DNA of 64,000 nucleotides from contig NZ_QUIV01000015.1 in assembly GCF_003480315.1 (NCBI RefSeq), positions 7,009-71,008 on the forward strand, given 5' to 3'. Under the pieces are notes generated by a model that saw only the letters and a list, made by a program, of their open reading frames with translations, ran no database searches and was not told the DNA's origin. Every line of letters begins with the position of its first letter. The first letter of the stretch is position 1. Source of the stretch: Clostridium sp. AM33-3 (GTDB taxonomy: Bacteria; Bacillota; Clostridia; Lachnospirales; Lachnospiraceae). Position numbers and translations under genes: made by a program. Shown here in pieces: positions 1 through 8,437 of this stretch.

Positions 1-1
1 G

Positions 2-823
2 GCCAGGCTCGGTATCACCAAGATCCGGCTGACCGGCGGAGAACCGCTTGCCAGAAAAGGCTGTCCGGAGCTGATCCACATGTTAAAAGAGATTCCGGGC
101 ATTGAAAAAATCGCCATGACGACCAACGGAACGCTGGTGAGAGCCATTCTCCCGGAACTGGTAGAGGCAGGACTGGATGAGATCAATATCAGCCTGGATA
201 CGCTGGATCCCGGAAGGTTTGCGGCCATCACCGGTCAGGATCTTCTGCCGGAGGTCCTGCTGGCCATTGACGCGGCTCTTGCGGCAGGCTTGAAAGTAAA
301 GGTTAACGCAGTTTCCATGCCGGATACCGACTGGAAACGTCTGATCATGCTGGCAAAGGATAAGCCTGTGGATGTCCGGTTTATTGAGCTGATGCCCATT
401 GGAGAAGGGCGGCACTCGGAGGGACGCAGCAACGAGGAGCTTTTGGAAGAGATACGCAGTGAATTTCCTCAGCTTCAGGCCGATGGCAGCGTACACGGGG
501 CCGGTCCGGCGGTGTATTACAGGATTCCGGGATATCAGGGAAGCATCGGACTCATCAGTGCCATGCACGGAAAGTTCTGCAGCTCCTGCAACCGGGTACG
601 ACTGACTTCAACAGGATTTTTGAAGACCTGTCTTTGCTATGAGGATGGAACAGACTTGAGAGAAATTCTGCGTGGTGAATGCGTGCGGCAGGAAGCGGTC
701 AGCAAAAATCAGAATCTTCTCGATGCCATGGCCCGCACCATATACGGCAAACCGGCAGAGCACTGCTTTGAGCAGCCGGATCAGATTACAGAAGCGCATG
801 GCATGAGTGCAATTGGAGGGTGA
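2..823 (+). CDS. moaA: GTP 3',8-cyclase MoaA, 3' part (5' end outside window)
   Basis: Radical SAM enzyme of the first step of molybdenum cofactor synthesis, converting GTP to 3',8-cyclo-7,8-dihydro-GTP with MoaC. The reading frame is open from base 2, and the first visible residues include LTGGEPL, a radical-SAM core motif, so the true start and the first FeS Cys motif lie upstream. The C-terminal [4Fe-4S] ligands are visible as C-x2-C-x13-C (CSSCNRV to KTCLC). The protein ends in the Gly-Gly tail needed by MoaA. 273 residues are seen of the usual 320-330. The next gene follows within 6 bases, so this is the upstream part of a molybdenum operon. Confidence 0.95.
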   Translation, partial: ARLGITKIRLTGGEPLARKGCPELIHMLKEIPGIEKIAMTTNGTLVRAILPELVEAGLDEINISLDTLDPGRFAAITGQDLLPEVLLAIDAALAAGLKVKVNAVSMPDTDWKRLIMLAKDKPVDVRFIELMPIGEGRHSEGRSNEELLEEIRSEFPQLQADGSVHGAGPAVYYRIPGYQGSIGLISAMHGKFCSSCNRVRLTSTGFLKTCLCYEDGTDLREILRGECVRQEAVSKNQNLLDAMARTIYGKPAEHCFEQPDQITEAHGMSAIGG

Positions 824-828
824 GAAAC

Positions 829-1779
829 ATGGATTTTAATGAAACAGGCGTAGTGAAGGCTATCTGCATCAGTCCGGCCCGGGGAACGGAAAAACATACC
901 ATCCCGGAAGGACATTTTATTCCGGACTTCGGAATTGAGGGTGATGCTCACGCGGGAACGTGGCACCGGCAGGTGAGTCTTCTTTCCTATAATAAGGTTG
1001 AGGAGTTTAATAAGCGCGGAGCAAACGTGGGCGACGGTGCCTTTGGTGAAAATCTGGTCGTAGACGGAATCGATTTCCGGGCGTTGCCGGTGGGAACCAG
1101 ACTGTATGCTGGGACCGTGGAGCTTCGCATGACCCAGATCGGCAAGGAATGCCACAGTCACTGCGCAATTTATCATCGTGTTGGGGAGTGTATCATGCCG
1201 CGGGAAGGTGTGTTTGCCGAGGTTATAAAGGAAGGTATCATCCGTCCGGGCGATGTGATGCGTGTGGAAGCACCGGATGAGAACCGTCCGTTTACGGCGG
1301 CAGTCATTGTTTTAAGCGATAAAGGCTCCAGAGGGGAGCGGGAGGACGCAAGCGGTCCAGCAGCCGAGGAGCTGTTAAAAGAAGCAGGATATGATGTGCT
1401 GGAACGCTTTGTGATCCCGGATGAGCCGGCGGTGTTAAAGCATCACCTGATCCGTCTGGCCGACAGCCGGCAGGTAGATCTGGTTGTCACCAGTGGCGGT
1501 ACCGGATTTTCCATGCGGGATCAGACACCGGAGGCAACGCTGGCAGTGGCAGACCGGAATGCGCCTGGCATTGCCGAGTACATCCGCATGAAGTCCATGC
1601 AGATCACAGACCGGGCCATGTTAAGCCGCGGCGCGTCTGTGATCCGCAAAAAGACCCTGATCGTGAATCTTCCGGGAAGTCCGAAGGCCGTGAAGGAGAG
1701 CCTTGGCTTTATTCTGGGAGCGCTGGATCATGGGTTAAAGATTTTGCGTGGCACCGCGTCTGAGTGCGCGAGAAAATAG
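829..1779 (+). CDS. MOSC domain fused to MogA/MoaB-type molybdopterin protein
   Basis: A 316-residue two-domain protein. Residues 1-150 form a MOSC domain (Moco sulfurase C-terminal fold, with the GKECHSHC cysteine region). Residues 155-316 form a MogA/MoaB domain with the TSGGTGFSMRDQTPEAT motif that binds molybdopterin, which normally adenylates MPT before Mo insertion. GGAGGG at 814-819 is well spaced from ATG 829, while a GTG at 820 overlaps the moaA stop and has no room for an RBS, so ATG 829 is chosen. It sits between moaA and modA, which supports a Moco role. The order of events performed by the fused MOSC part is not known to me. Confidence 0.88.
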   Translation: MDFNETGVVKAICISPARGTEKHTIPEGHFIPDFGIEGDAHAGTWHRQVSLLSYNKVEEFNKRGANVGDGAFGENLVVDGIDFRALPVGTRLYAGTVELRMTQIGKECHSHCAIYHRVGECIMPREGVFAEVIKEGIIRPGDVMRVEAPDENRPFTAAVIVLSDKGSRGEREDASGPAAEELLKEAGYDVLERFVIPDEPAVLKHHLIRLADSRQVDLVVTSGGTGFSMRDQTPEATLAVADRNAPGIAEYIRMKSMQITDRAMLSRGASVIRKKTLIVNLPGSPKAVKESLGFILGALDHGLKILRGTASECARK

Positions 1780-1800
1780 AAAACAAAAGGGAGAGAAAAG

Positions 1801-2679
1801 ATGAAGAAACCGTTCGCAGTTGTAATGGCAGCTATGATGGTTGCAGGTATGATGGCAGGATGCTCCTCCAAACCGCAGGAGACCACCGCAGCAGCAACCG
1901 AGACTGAGACAATCGCAGCGGAAACCACTGCAGCAGAGACAGAGGCAGAGAGCAAAGCAGAGGCAAAGGCAGACCTTGGCGAGCAGAGTATTCTGGTTGC
2001 GGCGGCAGCAAGCTTAAAGAACGCATATGAGGATGAACTGATCCCGATGTTCGAGGAGCAGTATCCGGGCGTAACCGTTGAGGGAACCTACGACAGCTCA
2101 GGAAAGCTGCAGACCCAGATCGAGGAAGGCCTGGAGGCAGACGTATTTATGTCTGCAGCGACCAAGCAGATGAAGGCTCTGGATGATGAAGGCATGATTG
2201 CTTCCGATACCATTGTAAACCTGTTAGAGAACAAGATCGTTCTGATCGTTCCGACCGGCAGCGACAGCAAAATTGATTCCTTCGAGAAGATCGGTGATGC
2301 AGCATCGATCGCACTGGGTGATCCGGAGAGTGTTCCGGCCGGCCAGTACGCAAAAGAAGCTTTGACTAATTTAAACGTATGGGACAGCATTCAGGATAAG
2401 GTAAGCTTTGGTACCAACGTAACGGAGGTATTAAACCAGGTTGCAGCAGCAAGTGCTGACGCAGGTATCGTTTACGCAACCGATGCAGCAAGCAAGGCTG
2501 ATCAGGTTACTGTTGTTGCAGAGGCACCGGAGGAAAGCCTGGAAAAGAAAGTCATCTATCCGGTAGCCGTGGTAAAGGCGACTGCTCACGAGGATGCTGC
2601 AAAGGCATTCGTTGACTTCTTACAGACTCCGGAAGCAATCGCGGTATTTGAGTCTTACGGCTTTGTAGCAGCCGAGTAA
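1801..2679 (+). CDS. modA: Molybdate ABC transporter substrate-binding lipoprotein ModA
   Basis: Extracellular molybdate/tungstate-binding protein of the ModABC importer. A lipoprotein signal with lipobox MMAGC places the mature N-terminus at Cys21. It is followed by a low-complexity Thr/Glu/Ala linker (about residues 25-58) typical of surface lipoproteins in this group. The ModA core starts at ILVAAAASLKNAY, where the Ser contacts the oxyanion, and includes GTYDSSGKLQTQIEEG and ADVFMSA. It is 292 residues, slightly long because of the linker. It lies 21 bases after the MOSC-MogA gene and 18 before modB in one operon. Confidence 0.95.
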   Translation: MKKPFAVVMAAMMVAGMMAGCSSKPQETTAAATETETIAAETTAAETEAESKAEAKADLGEQSILVAAAASLKNAYEDELIPMFEEQYPGVTVEGTYDSSGKLQTQIEEGLEADVFMSAATKQMKALDDEGMIASDTIVNLLENKIVLIVPTGSDSKIDSFEKIGDAASIALGDPESVPAGQYAKEALTNLNVWDSIQDKVSFGTNVTEVLNQVAAASADAGIVYATDAASKADQVTVVAEAPEESLEKKVIYPVAVVKATAHEDAAKAFVDFLQTPEAIAVFESYGFVAAE

Positions 2680-2697
2680 AAAGAAAGGAGCAACAAG

Positions 2698-3372
2698 ATG
2701 GACTGGTCCCCAATTCTGATTTCCATGAAGACAGCCAGTGTCTCCATCGTGCTTACCTTCTTTCTCGGGATCCTGGCAGCCTGGTGGGTGGTCAGCATGA
2801 AAAACGAGCGGATGAAGATTCTCCTGGACGGCGTGCTGACGCTGCCGCTGGTGCTTCCGCCTACGGTGGCGGGCTTTTTTCTCTTATATCTGTTTGGGGT
2901 GAAACGGCCCATCGGCATCTTCTTTTTACAATATTTTGGCGTGAAGATCGCTTTTTCCTGGACGGCCACGGTGCTGGCCGCGGTGGTGATGTCCTTTCCG
3001 CTCATGTACCGCTCTGCAAGGGGAGCGTTTGAGCAGGTGGATCCGAACCTCATGGCAGCGGCCCGCACCCTTGGCATGAGTGAATGGAGCATCTTTCATA
3101 AGGTGCTGATCGCCAATGCCATGCCGGGTATCGTCAGCGGCGGTGTCCTGGCCTTTGCGAGAGGCCTGGGAGAATTTGGCGCAACGGCCATGATCGCAGG
3201 CAATATCGCAGGAAAGACCAGAACCCTGCCGATGGCGGTATATTCCGAGGTGGCAGCAGGAGATATGGACGCGGCATACCGCTATGTTGCTATCATCGTT
3301 GTCATTGCCTTTCTTTCCGTAATCCTGATGAACCGGGCAGCACTGCGCGAGAAGAAAAGGAGATTATCATGA
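2698..3372 (+). CDS. modB: Molybdate ABC transporter permease ModB
   Basis: Inner membrane channel of the molybdate importer. The 224 residues show about five hydrophobic spans and the EAA-loop region (AARTLGMSEWSIFHKVLIANAMPGI, near residues 120-145, where the coupling helix meets ModC). The TLPLVLPPTVAGFFLLY segment is typical of ModB. A strong AAAGGAG RBS precedes ATG 2698. Its stop overlaps the modC start (ATGA), showing translational coupling. Confidence 0.95.
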   Translation: MDWSPILISMKTASVSIVLTFFLGILAAWWVVSMKNERMKILLDGVLTLPLVLPPTVAGFFLLYLFGVKRPIGIFFLQYFGVKIAFSWTATVLAAVVMSFPLMYRSARGAFEQVDPNLMAAARTLGMSEWSIFHKVLIANAMPGIVSGGVLAFARGLGEFGATAMIAGNIAGKTRTLPMAVYSEVAAGDMDAAYRYVAIIVVIAFLSVILMNRAALREKKRRLS

Positions 3373-4469
3373 GTGAGGAGTTTTTATCGGCAGATATCCG
3401 GAAAAAGCTGCGTGAATTCGAGCTTCAGGTTCGGTTTACCTGCTCGGCATGCCGAGGACGTGCCAGTGACGCGTCCGCCGGCTCCGGGACAGGCTGTCTT
3501 GGCATTCTCGGTCCTTCCGGCTGCGGCAAGAGCATGACCTTAAAATCCATTGCCGGCATTGTGGAGCCGGACAGCGGCTCCATCATCCTGGATGGACGGG
3601 AACTCTTCAACAGCAGCCGGAAGGTAAACCTGAAGCCGCAGAAACGCCGCGTCGGTTATCTGTTCCAGAACTATGCGCTGTTTCCGAATATGACCGTGGA
3701 GGAAAACATCCTTACCGGATTAAAGGCGGGAAAACGCTACGGGGAAGCACAGCAGAAAAAGCGGGTTTCTGAGATGATGGAGCGGTTTCGTTTAAACGGA
3801 CTGGAAAAACGCTATCCCGCACAGCTTTCCGGCGGACAGCAGCAGAGAGTGGCCCTGGCAAGGATCCTGGCTTATGAGCCGGAGGCACTGCTTTTGGATG
3901 AGCCGTTTTCCGCTATGGACACACACTTAAGAGAACGTCTGCGTCTGGAATTGGCCAGCGTGCTTTCGGAATACCAGGGAGCTTCCGTCATGGTCACCCA
4001 TGACCGGGACGAGGCCTACCAGCTTTGCGATACGCTGCTGCTCTTAAGCAGGGGACAGGTGATCGCGGCCGGAAAGACGAAGGAGCTCTTTCAAGATCCG
4101 GGCAGCGTTGAGGCCGCAAGGCTGACCGGCTGCAAAAACATTTCCCGCATTGAAAAAATAGACGATCACCGGGTATGCGCATTAGACTGGGATAATCTGG
4201 AACTGAGCACGGAGAAAACCGTGACAGAGGATGTAACTTCCATTGGAATCCGTGCCCATGATTTTGAGCCGGTAAAAGATCCGGAAGGGATCAACCACAT
4301 TCCGGTTGGACATGCGAAAATTTCCGAGATGCCGTTTGAGTGGTATGTTACCCTGCAGAACGGTCTGTGGTGGAAAATAGGAAAGACCATCCACACCCAC
4401 AGTGCAGACGGTCTGATTCCGGAATACGTGAGAGTAGCCCCGGAAGCAATCCTGCTTCTTAAGGGTTAA
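3369..4469 (+). CDS. modC: Molybdate ABC transporter ATP-binding protein ModC
   Basis: ATPase of the ModABC importer. It shows Walker A GPSGCGKS (residues about 53-60), Q-loop FQNYALFP, signature LSGGQQQRVALARIL, Walker B ALLLDEPFSAMD and the switch His in VMVTHDRDEA. The C-terminal 120 residues form an accessory domain where canonical ModC has a MOP/TOBE molybdate-sensing domain. Here it is short and divergent. The N-terminus carries a Cys/Ser/Gly-rich insertion (CSACRGRASDASAGSG) inside the first beta strands, which is unusual. The start overlaps the modB stop by 4 bases. The 3' end overlaps the convergent ModE-like gene by 11 bases. Confidence 0.93.
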   Translation: MSEEFLSADIRKKLREFELQVRFTCSACRGRASDASAGSGTGCLGILGPSGCGKSMTLKSIAGIVEPDSGSIILDGRELFNSSRKVNLKPQKRRVGYLFQNYALFPNMTVEENILTGLKAGKRYGEAQQKKRVSEMMERFRLNGLEKRYPAQLSGGQQQRVALARILAYEPEALLLDEPFSAMDTHLRERLRLELASVLSEYQGASVMVTHDRDEAYQLCDTLLLLSRGQVIAAGKTKELFQDPGSVEAARLTGCKNISRIEKIDDHRVCALDWDNLELSTEKTVTEDVTSIGIRAHDFEPVKDPEGINHIPVGHAKISEMPFEWYVTLQNGLWWKIGKTIHTHSADGLIPEYVRVAPEAILLLKG

Positions 4470-4860
4470 CCAAATAATCACCGAAATATTTTTCAAAGAG
4501 CTGGGCAGTTGCTGCTTTCAGCTCTTTTTCCATACCCTGATACCGGGTGAGCAGCTCCTTCGCCTCCGGTGTCAGATGGGAGAAACCGCCGGAGGCGCCG
4601 CCGGATTTGGATTCGATCAGGGAATAGCCAAGATAGTTCTCGGCCTTTTTGATGATTTTCCAGCCCTTGCTGTAGGACATCTCCATTTCCTTACAGGCGG
4701 TCTGCATAGAATTACTCTGGTCTACCAGGATAAGAAATTCTGCAACACCGGGACCGAAAAAGGTGTCGTTCTTGGCTAGGCGGAAACGTACAGACGGGCG
4801 GAGCGGAAGGTCTGCCGGGGGGATAGAGGAATCAATGGCTGGTTTTTGTCTGCGGCTCAT
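4459..4860 (-). CDS. ModE N-terminal-type winged-helix regulator lacking molybdate domain
   Basis: A 133-residue DNA-binding protein similar to the N-terminal LysR-like winged helix of ModE (VRFRLAKNDTFFGPGVAEFL, then the helix SMQTACKEMEMSYSKGWKIIKKAE). No TOBE/MOP domain follows, so it cannot bind molybdate in the classical ModE way. The N-terminal 25 residues are Pro-rich and probably disordered. An AAAGGA RBS lies upstream on the minus strand. It is convergent with modC and overlaps it by 11 bases. It probably regulates the mod/moa genes, perhaps sensing through another protein, and a dyad sits just upstream of its start. Function is inferred from family and position. Confidence 0.82.
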   Translation of the reverse strand: MSRRQKPAIDSSIPPADLPLRPSVRFRLAKNDTFFGPGVAEFLILVDQSNSMQTACKEMEMSYSKGWKIIKKAENYLGYSLIESKSGGASGGFSHLTPEAKELLTRYQGMEKELKAATAQLFEKYFGDYLVNP

Positions 4861-4874
4861 GAAATGTTTCCTTT

Positions 4875-4901
4875 CTCAGCTGAAAATGCAAAACAGCTGA
4901 G
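4875..4901. promoter_or_regulatory. Perfect 8-bp dyad upstream of the ModE-like gene, candidate operator
   Basis: CTCAGCTG at 4875-4882 is repeated inverted as CAGCTGAG at 4894-4901 with an AT-rich 11-base spacer. It lies 15-41 bases upstream of the ModE-like start codon, where an autorepressor would bind. No U-tract follows, so it is not a terminator. Operator role is inferred. Confidence 0.4.
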
Positions 4902-4994
4902 TCCTTTCTGAATTAGATTGTCATGAAAAATTCTGCTCTTTGTCTAGTATAGCACGGCATACTGCAGATGGGTAGGAATTTTCGGAACTTCTTC

Positions 4995-5023
4995 TCGACA
5001 AAACGTAGGAAAACTGCTACAGT
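4995..5023 (+). promoter_or_regulatory. Sigma-A-type promoter for the 5054 operon
   Basis: TCGACA (4995-5000) and TACAGT (5018-5023) are separated by 17 bases, one and two mismatches from consensus. It lies 30 bases before the start codon at 5054. The rest of 4861-5053 shows only the dyad at 4875-4901. Confidence 0.45.
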
Positions 5024-5053
5024 GGAAATGCAACAACAGGAGGTTTGACAGAT

Positions 5054-5365
5054 ATGCTAGAAACCAGTAAGATTGAACTGCATGGGGATATTTCCATCCC
5101 GTTTCTGAAAAAGAGCCGTTTTACCGGGAGCTTCAAAGGCATGCGCTATGTGCTCATCAAACATGAAAAAGAACTGGAGCCCGCCACAGAGGAGACCCCG
5201 GCGAAGACGGAAAACGTGCTCCGGGCCATCATCTGGCCGGAACCCTTTAACTTTGAGGTGACGCCGGATGAGAAGAAGCACCACAGAGATTTCCCATTTA
5301 CCACAGACGGGATCTGGGAGGCGGTGGACTGGCTGAACGCGGAGCACGAGGCGGGACATTACTAA
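5054..5365 (+). CDS. Small conserved protein of unknown function
   Basis: 103 residues, soluble, with no signal peptide or membrane span. It has a charged N-terminus (SKIELHGDISIPFLKKSRFTGSFKGMRYV), then IIWPEPFNFEVTPDEKKHHRDFPFTTDGIWEAVDWLN. I recall short relatives in Clostridia, sometimes labelled acetyltransferase-like, but no acetyl-CoA motif is visible and I do not assign a function. AGGAGG at 5038-5043 sets ATG 5054; an in-frame TTG at 5045 is too close to it. The downstream ferredoxin gene starts 23 bases later, suggesting one transcript. Confidence 0.75.
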   Translation: MLETSKIELHGDISIPFLKKSRFTGSFKGMRYVLIKHEKELEPATEETPAKTENVLRAIIWPEPFNFEVTPDEKKHHRDFPFTTDGIWEAVDWLNAEHEAGHY

Positions 5366-5388
5366 TTATTTTTTTGGGGAGTTGTATT

Positions 5389-6177
5389 ATGAATATTTCA
5401 CAGATTACCGGAGTTTACTTTAGTCCTACCGGAGGTACAAAGCGGGTGACGGAGTGGATCACGGAGCGGATCGCGGATAACAGGGAGGCAGAATGGCTGG
5501 ATCTCACCGATGCCGTGTCCTCCAGGCCGGATTATACATTTACAGAGCATGAGCTGGTGGTAGTCGGCGTGCCGGTATACGGCGGCCGGGTGCCGGAGAC
5601 GGCAAGAGAGCGCCTGCAAAAGCTTCACGGCAAGCGCACGCCGGTGGTGCTGATCGTCACCTACGGAAACCGTGCCTACGAGGACGCATTGCTGGAGCTT
5701 TCGGACATCTTAAAGGAACAGGGATTCATCCCGGCGGCAGCGGCAGCCGTAGTCACAGAGCATAACATTGCCCATATATACGGAGCCGGACGCCCGGATG
5801 AGAAGGATAAAAAAGAGATGACTGCGTTTGCGGAGGCAGTCAGAGAAAAGCTGAAGAGCACAGCCGGAAGCTCAAAGCTTTTGGAGCTTTCTATCCGGGG
5901 CAACCGTCCGTACCGCCCATATGGCACATTGCCATTAAAAATCAGTGTCTCTTCAGCCTGCGAGGGCTGTGGAACCTGCATCCGCAAGTGTCCGGTCCAG
6001 GCTATTTCCCGTACAGATGCGAAGGTGACCGATGAAAGTGCCTGCATCACCTGCATGCGCTGCATTGCAGTCTGCCCGAAGCACGCGAGAAAGCTTGGAA
6101 CCCTGGTGACTCTCGCTATCCGCCAGAAATTAAAGAAAGTCTGCACGGACAGAAAGGATGCAGAGTTTGTACTATGA
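5389..6177 (+). CDS. EFR1-type flavodoxin-ferredoxin fusion protein
   Basis: A 262-residue redox protein. The N-terminal flavodoxin-like domain starts with the FMN phosphate loop YFSPTGGTKRV. The C-terminal domain carries two [4Fe-4S] motifs: C-x2-C-x2-C-x3-C in CEGCGTCIRKCPVQAI and again in CITCMRCIAVCPKHA. It probably moves electrons in the cytoplasm of an anaerobe; the partner is unknown. GGGGAG at 5376-5381 fits ATG 5389 better than the in-frame TTG at 5374. Its stop overlaps the MATE gene start (ATGA). Confidence 0.88.
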   Translation: MNISQITGVYFSPTGGTKRVTEWITERIADNREAEWLDLTDAVSSRPDYTFTEHELVVVGVPVYGGRVPETARERLQKLHGKRTPVVLIVTYGNRAYEDALLELSDILKEQGFIPAAAAAVVTEHNIAHIYGAGRPDEKDKKEMTAFAEAVREKLKSTAGSSKLLELSIRGNRPYRPYGTLPLKISVSSACEGCGTCIRKCPVQAISRTDAKVTDESACITCMRCIAVCPKHARKLGTLVTLAIRQKLKKVCTDRKDAEFVL

Positions 6178-7541
6178 AACTGGAAAATGACTTAAACACC
6201 GATGACATACGGGGGCTGGTCCTTCGTCTGGCACTGCCATCCATGCTGGCTCAGTTCGTCAGTGTATTTTACAGTATTGTAGACCGTATGTACATAGGAA
6301 ACATCCCAAAGATCGGAGAAGTGGCTCTGGCCGGTGTCGGTATCTGCGGTCCCATTGTAACCCTGGTTTCGTCCTTCGCTATTTTGGTGGGGGTAGGCGG
6401 TGCGCCGCTTATGAGTATTCGCCTGGGACAGAAGAATGAAAAGGGAGCAGAACAGATCCTTGCAAACTGCTTTCTCATGCTGACGGTCATGGCCCTGGTC
6501 CTCACGGTCTTTGTACTGGGCATGCGGGAAAAGCTGCTCTGGTGGTTTGGTGCCGGAGAGACGACCTTTCCCTATGCACTGTCCTATATGACCATCTATC
6601 TGTGCGGAACCTTTTTTGCGCTGATGACGACGGGCATGAACCAGTTTATCATCTGCCAGGGCTTTGCAAAGGTGGGTATGAAGGCCGTTATGATCGGGGC
6701 AGTGGCAAATATCGTGCTGGATCCCATTTTTATTTTCGGCCTGCATCTTGATGTGCGGGGCGCAGCTCTGGCCACGGTACTGTCGCAGATGTGTTCCTGC
6801 TTTTATGTGCTGAGCTTCTTATTTGGAAAGAAGGTGCCGATCCGCATTACCTTTTATGAGTATGATCCCAGGCTGATGCTGCAGGTAGCCAGGGTGGGCT
6901 TCTCTCCCTTTGTCATCATTGCTCTGGATAATGTGCTGATCATTTCCCAGAATATGGTGATCCAGAGGCTTGGCGGCCCGGGGCAGGGCGATACCATTCT
7001 GACCTGTGCGGCTATTGTCCAGAGCTTTATGCTGATCATCACGATGCCGCTCGGAGGCATTACTTCGGGGACCCAGACGATCCTGGGTTACAATTACGGA
7101 GCAAAAAGGCCGGACCGCATCTGGAAGGCCGAGAGGTGGATCGTCACATGTGCACTTTTGTTCAATACGGTCATGTTTCTGGCAGCCCAGTGTATCCCGG
7201 AGATTTTTGTGCGGATCTTTACCCGCAACGAGGAATATGTAGCCTTAAGTGTCTGGGCTATCCGGATGTCCACGCTGGGCGTGATACCGCTGGCAGTACA
7301 GTACACGATAGTGGACGGATTTACCGGAATGGGCATTGCGAAGGTGGCCATTACCCTGTCGCTGTTCCGTAAATCCATTTATTTTTTGTCGGTGGTGCTG
7401 ATCCCGCTCCTGACCGGCGTGACCAATGTGTTTTTTGCGGAAACCGTCTCTGACTTTGCCGGTCCGGTATTTTCCATCATCCTGTTCCTCCTGGTATTTA
7501 AGAAGGTTGTGGGAGATCCGAAGCAGATATCTGCGGCATAA
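6174..7541 (+). CDS. MATE family efflux transporter
   Basis: A 455-residue integral membrane protein with about 12 hydrophobic spans arranged as two homologous halves. MATE hallmarks include the N-terminal LPSMLAQFVSVFYSIVDRMYIGN and, in the second half, MPLGGITSGTQTILGYNYGA. It would export drugs or cationic metabolites using an Na+ or H+ gradient. The substrate cannot be read from sequence. It is translationally coupled to the flavodoxin-ferredoxin gene by a 4-base overlap. Confidence 0.93.
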   Translation: MKLENDLNTDDIRGLVLRLALPSMLAQFVSVFYSIVDRMYIGNIPKIGEVALAGVGICGPIVTLVSSFAILVGVGGAPLMSIRLGQKNEKGAEQILANCFLMLTVMALVLTVFVLGMREKLLWWFGAGETTFPYALSYMTIYLCGTFFALMTTGMNQFIICQGFAKVGMKAVMIGAVANIVLDPIFIFGLHLDVRGAALATVLSQMCSCFYVLSFLFGKKVPIRITFYEYDPRLMLQVARVGFSPFVIIALDNVLIISQNMVIQRLGGPGQGDTILTCAAIVQSFMLIITMPLGGITSGTQTILGYNYGAKRPDRIWKAERWIVTCALLFNTVMFLAAQCIPEIFVRIFTRNEEYVALSVWAIRMSTLGVIPLAVQYTIVDGFTGMGIAKVAITLSLFRKSIYFLSVVLIPLLTGVTNVFFAETVSDFAGPVFSIILFLLVFKKVVGDPKQISAA

Positions 7542-7628
7542 CATAAATAACAGCAATCCGATTCCACAGAGTATCGCATGTAGCCTGTTGCGGAATAAGA
7601 TACTACTAAGGAAAGAGGGTGATCTCTC

Positions 7629-8420
7629 ATGCGAGAGGAGCTGTTTCATATTATTTTCGGGATTCTGATCCCGTTTCTTGGTACTACCATCGGAGCGGGA
7701 AGTGTGTTTTTTGTAAAAAATGAGATCAAACCGGTGATCCAGAAGCTGCTGCTGGGCTTTGCCTCCGGCATTATGGTGGCTGCTTCGGTGTGGTCACTTC
7801 TGATCCCGGCCATGGAGATGTGTGAGCCTGCCGGAAAGCTGGCGTTTGTGCCTGCCGCAGCCGGCTTTTCCATCGGCATAGTGTTTCTCTGGGTGTTAGA
7901 TAAGCTGATCCCGCATCTTCATATGGGAAGCGACACGCCCGAGGGCCCAAAGAGCAATTTAAAGAAAACGACGATGCTGGTGTTTGCGGTAACGCTGCAC
8001 AACCTGCCGGAGGGCATGGCAGTGGGCGTAGTGTTCGTGGGTCTTCTGACCGGAAGCGCGCCCATCACCGCAGCTGGGGCCTTTGCCCTGACCATCGGTA
8101 TTGCGATCCAGAATTTTCCTGAGGGAGCCATCATATCCCTGCCGCTGCACAGTGAAGGACAGTCCAAACGGAGAGCCTTTGTTATGGGAACGCTGTCCGG
8201 TGTGGTGGAGCCGGTCGGAGCCCTGGTCACGATTCTGTGCGCAAAGTTTCTGGTTCCCATTGTGCCGTATATGCTGGCCTTTGCGGCCGGGGCCATGATC
8301 TATGTGGTGGTGGAGGAACTGATCCCGGAATCGGCCCAGGGCGGGCATTCCGATATGGGAACCATGGGCTTTGCGGTTGGTTTTCTCATTATGATGATCC
8401 TGGATGTTACACTGGGATAA
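7629..8420 (+). CDS. ZIP family metal transporter (ZupT-like)
   Basis: A 263-residue membrane protein with about eight spans. Its metal-binding helices are visible as HNLPEGMAVGVVF and the paired IQNFPEGAIISLPL. In the second, Asn replaces the HxxPEG His at its first position. It probably imports zinc or another divalent metal. A His-containing cytoplasmic loop (LIPHLHMGSDTPEGPK) is short. The AUG lies in the loop of a small inverted repeat (CTCTC 7624-7628 and GAGAG 7633-7637), which might tune initiation. It is 87 bases downstream of the MATE gene with no clear terminator between them. Confidence 0.9.
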   Translation: MREELFHIIFGILIPFLGTTIGAGSVFFVKNEIKPVIQKLLLGFASGIMVAASVWSLLIPAMEMCEPAGKLAFVPAAAGFSIGIVFLWVLDKLIPHLHMGSDTPEGPKSNLKKTTMLVFAVTLHNLPEGMAVGVVFVGLLTGSAPITAAGAFALTIGIAIQNFPEGAIISLPLHSEGQSKRRAFVMGTLSGVVEPVGALVTILCAKFLVPIVPYMLAFAAGAMIYVVVEELIPESAQGGHSDMGTMGFAVGFLIMMILDVTLG

Positions 8421-8437
8421 TATTTAGGAGGTATAGA

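Noticed and set aside
8237..8437. N-terminal extension of the hydroxy-acid enzyme
   Set aside because: The frame overlaps the ZIP transporter in another frame and lacks an RBS, whereas TAGGAGG stands in front of ATG 8438.
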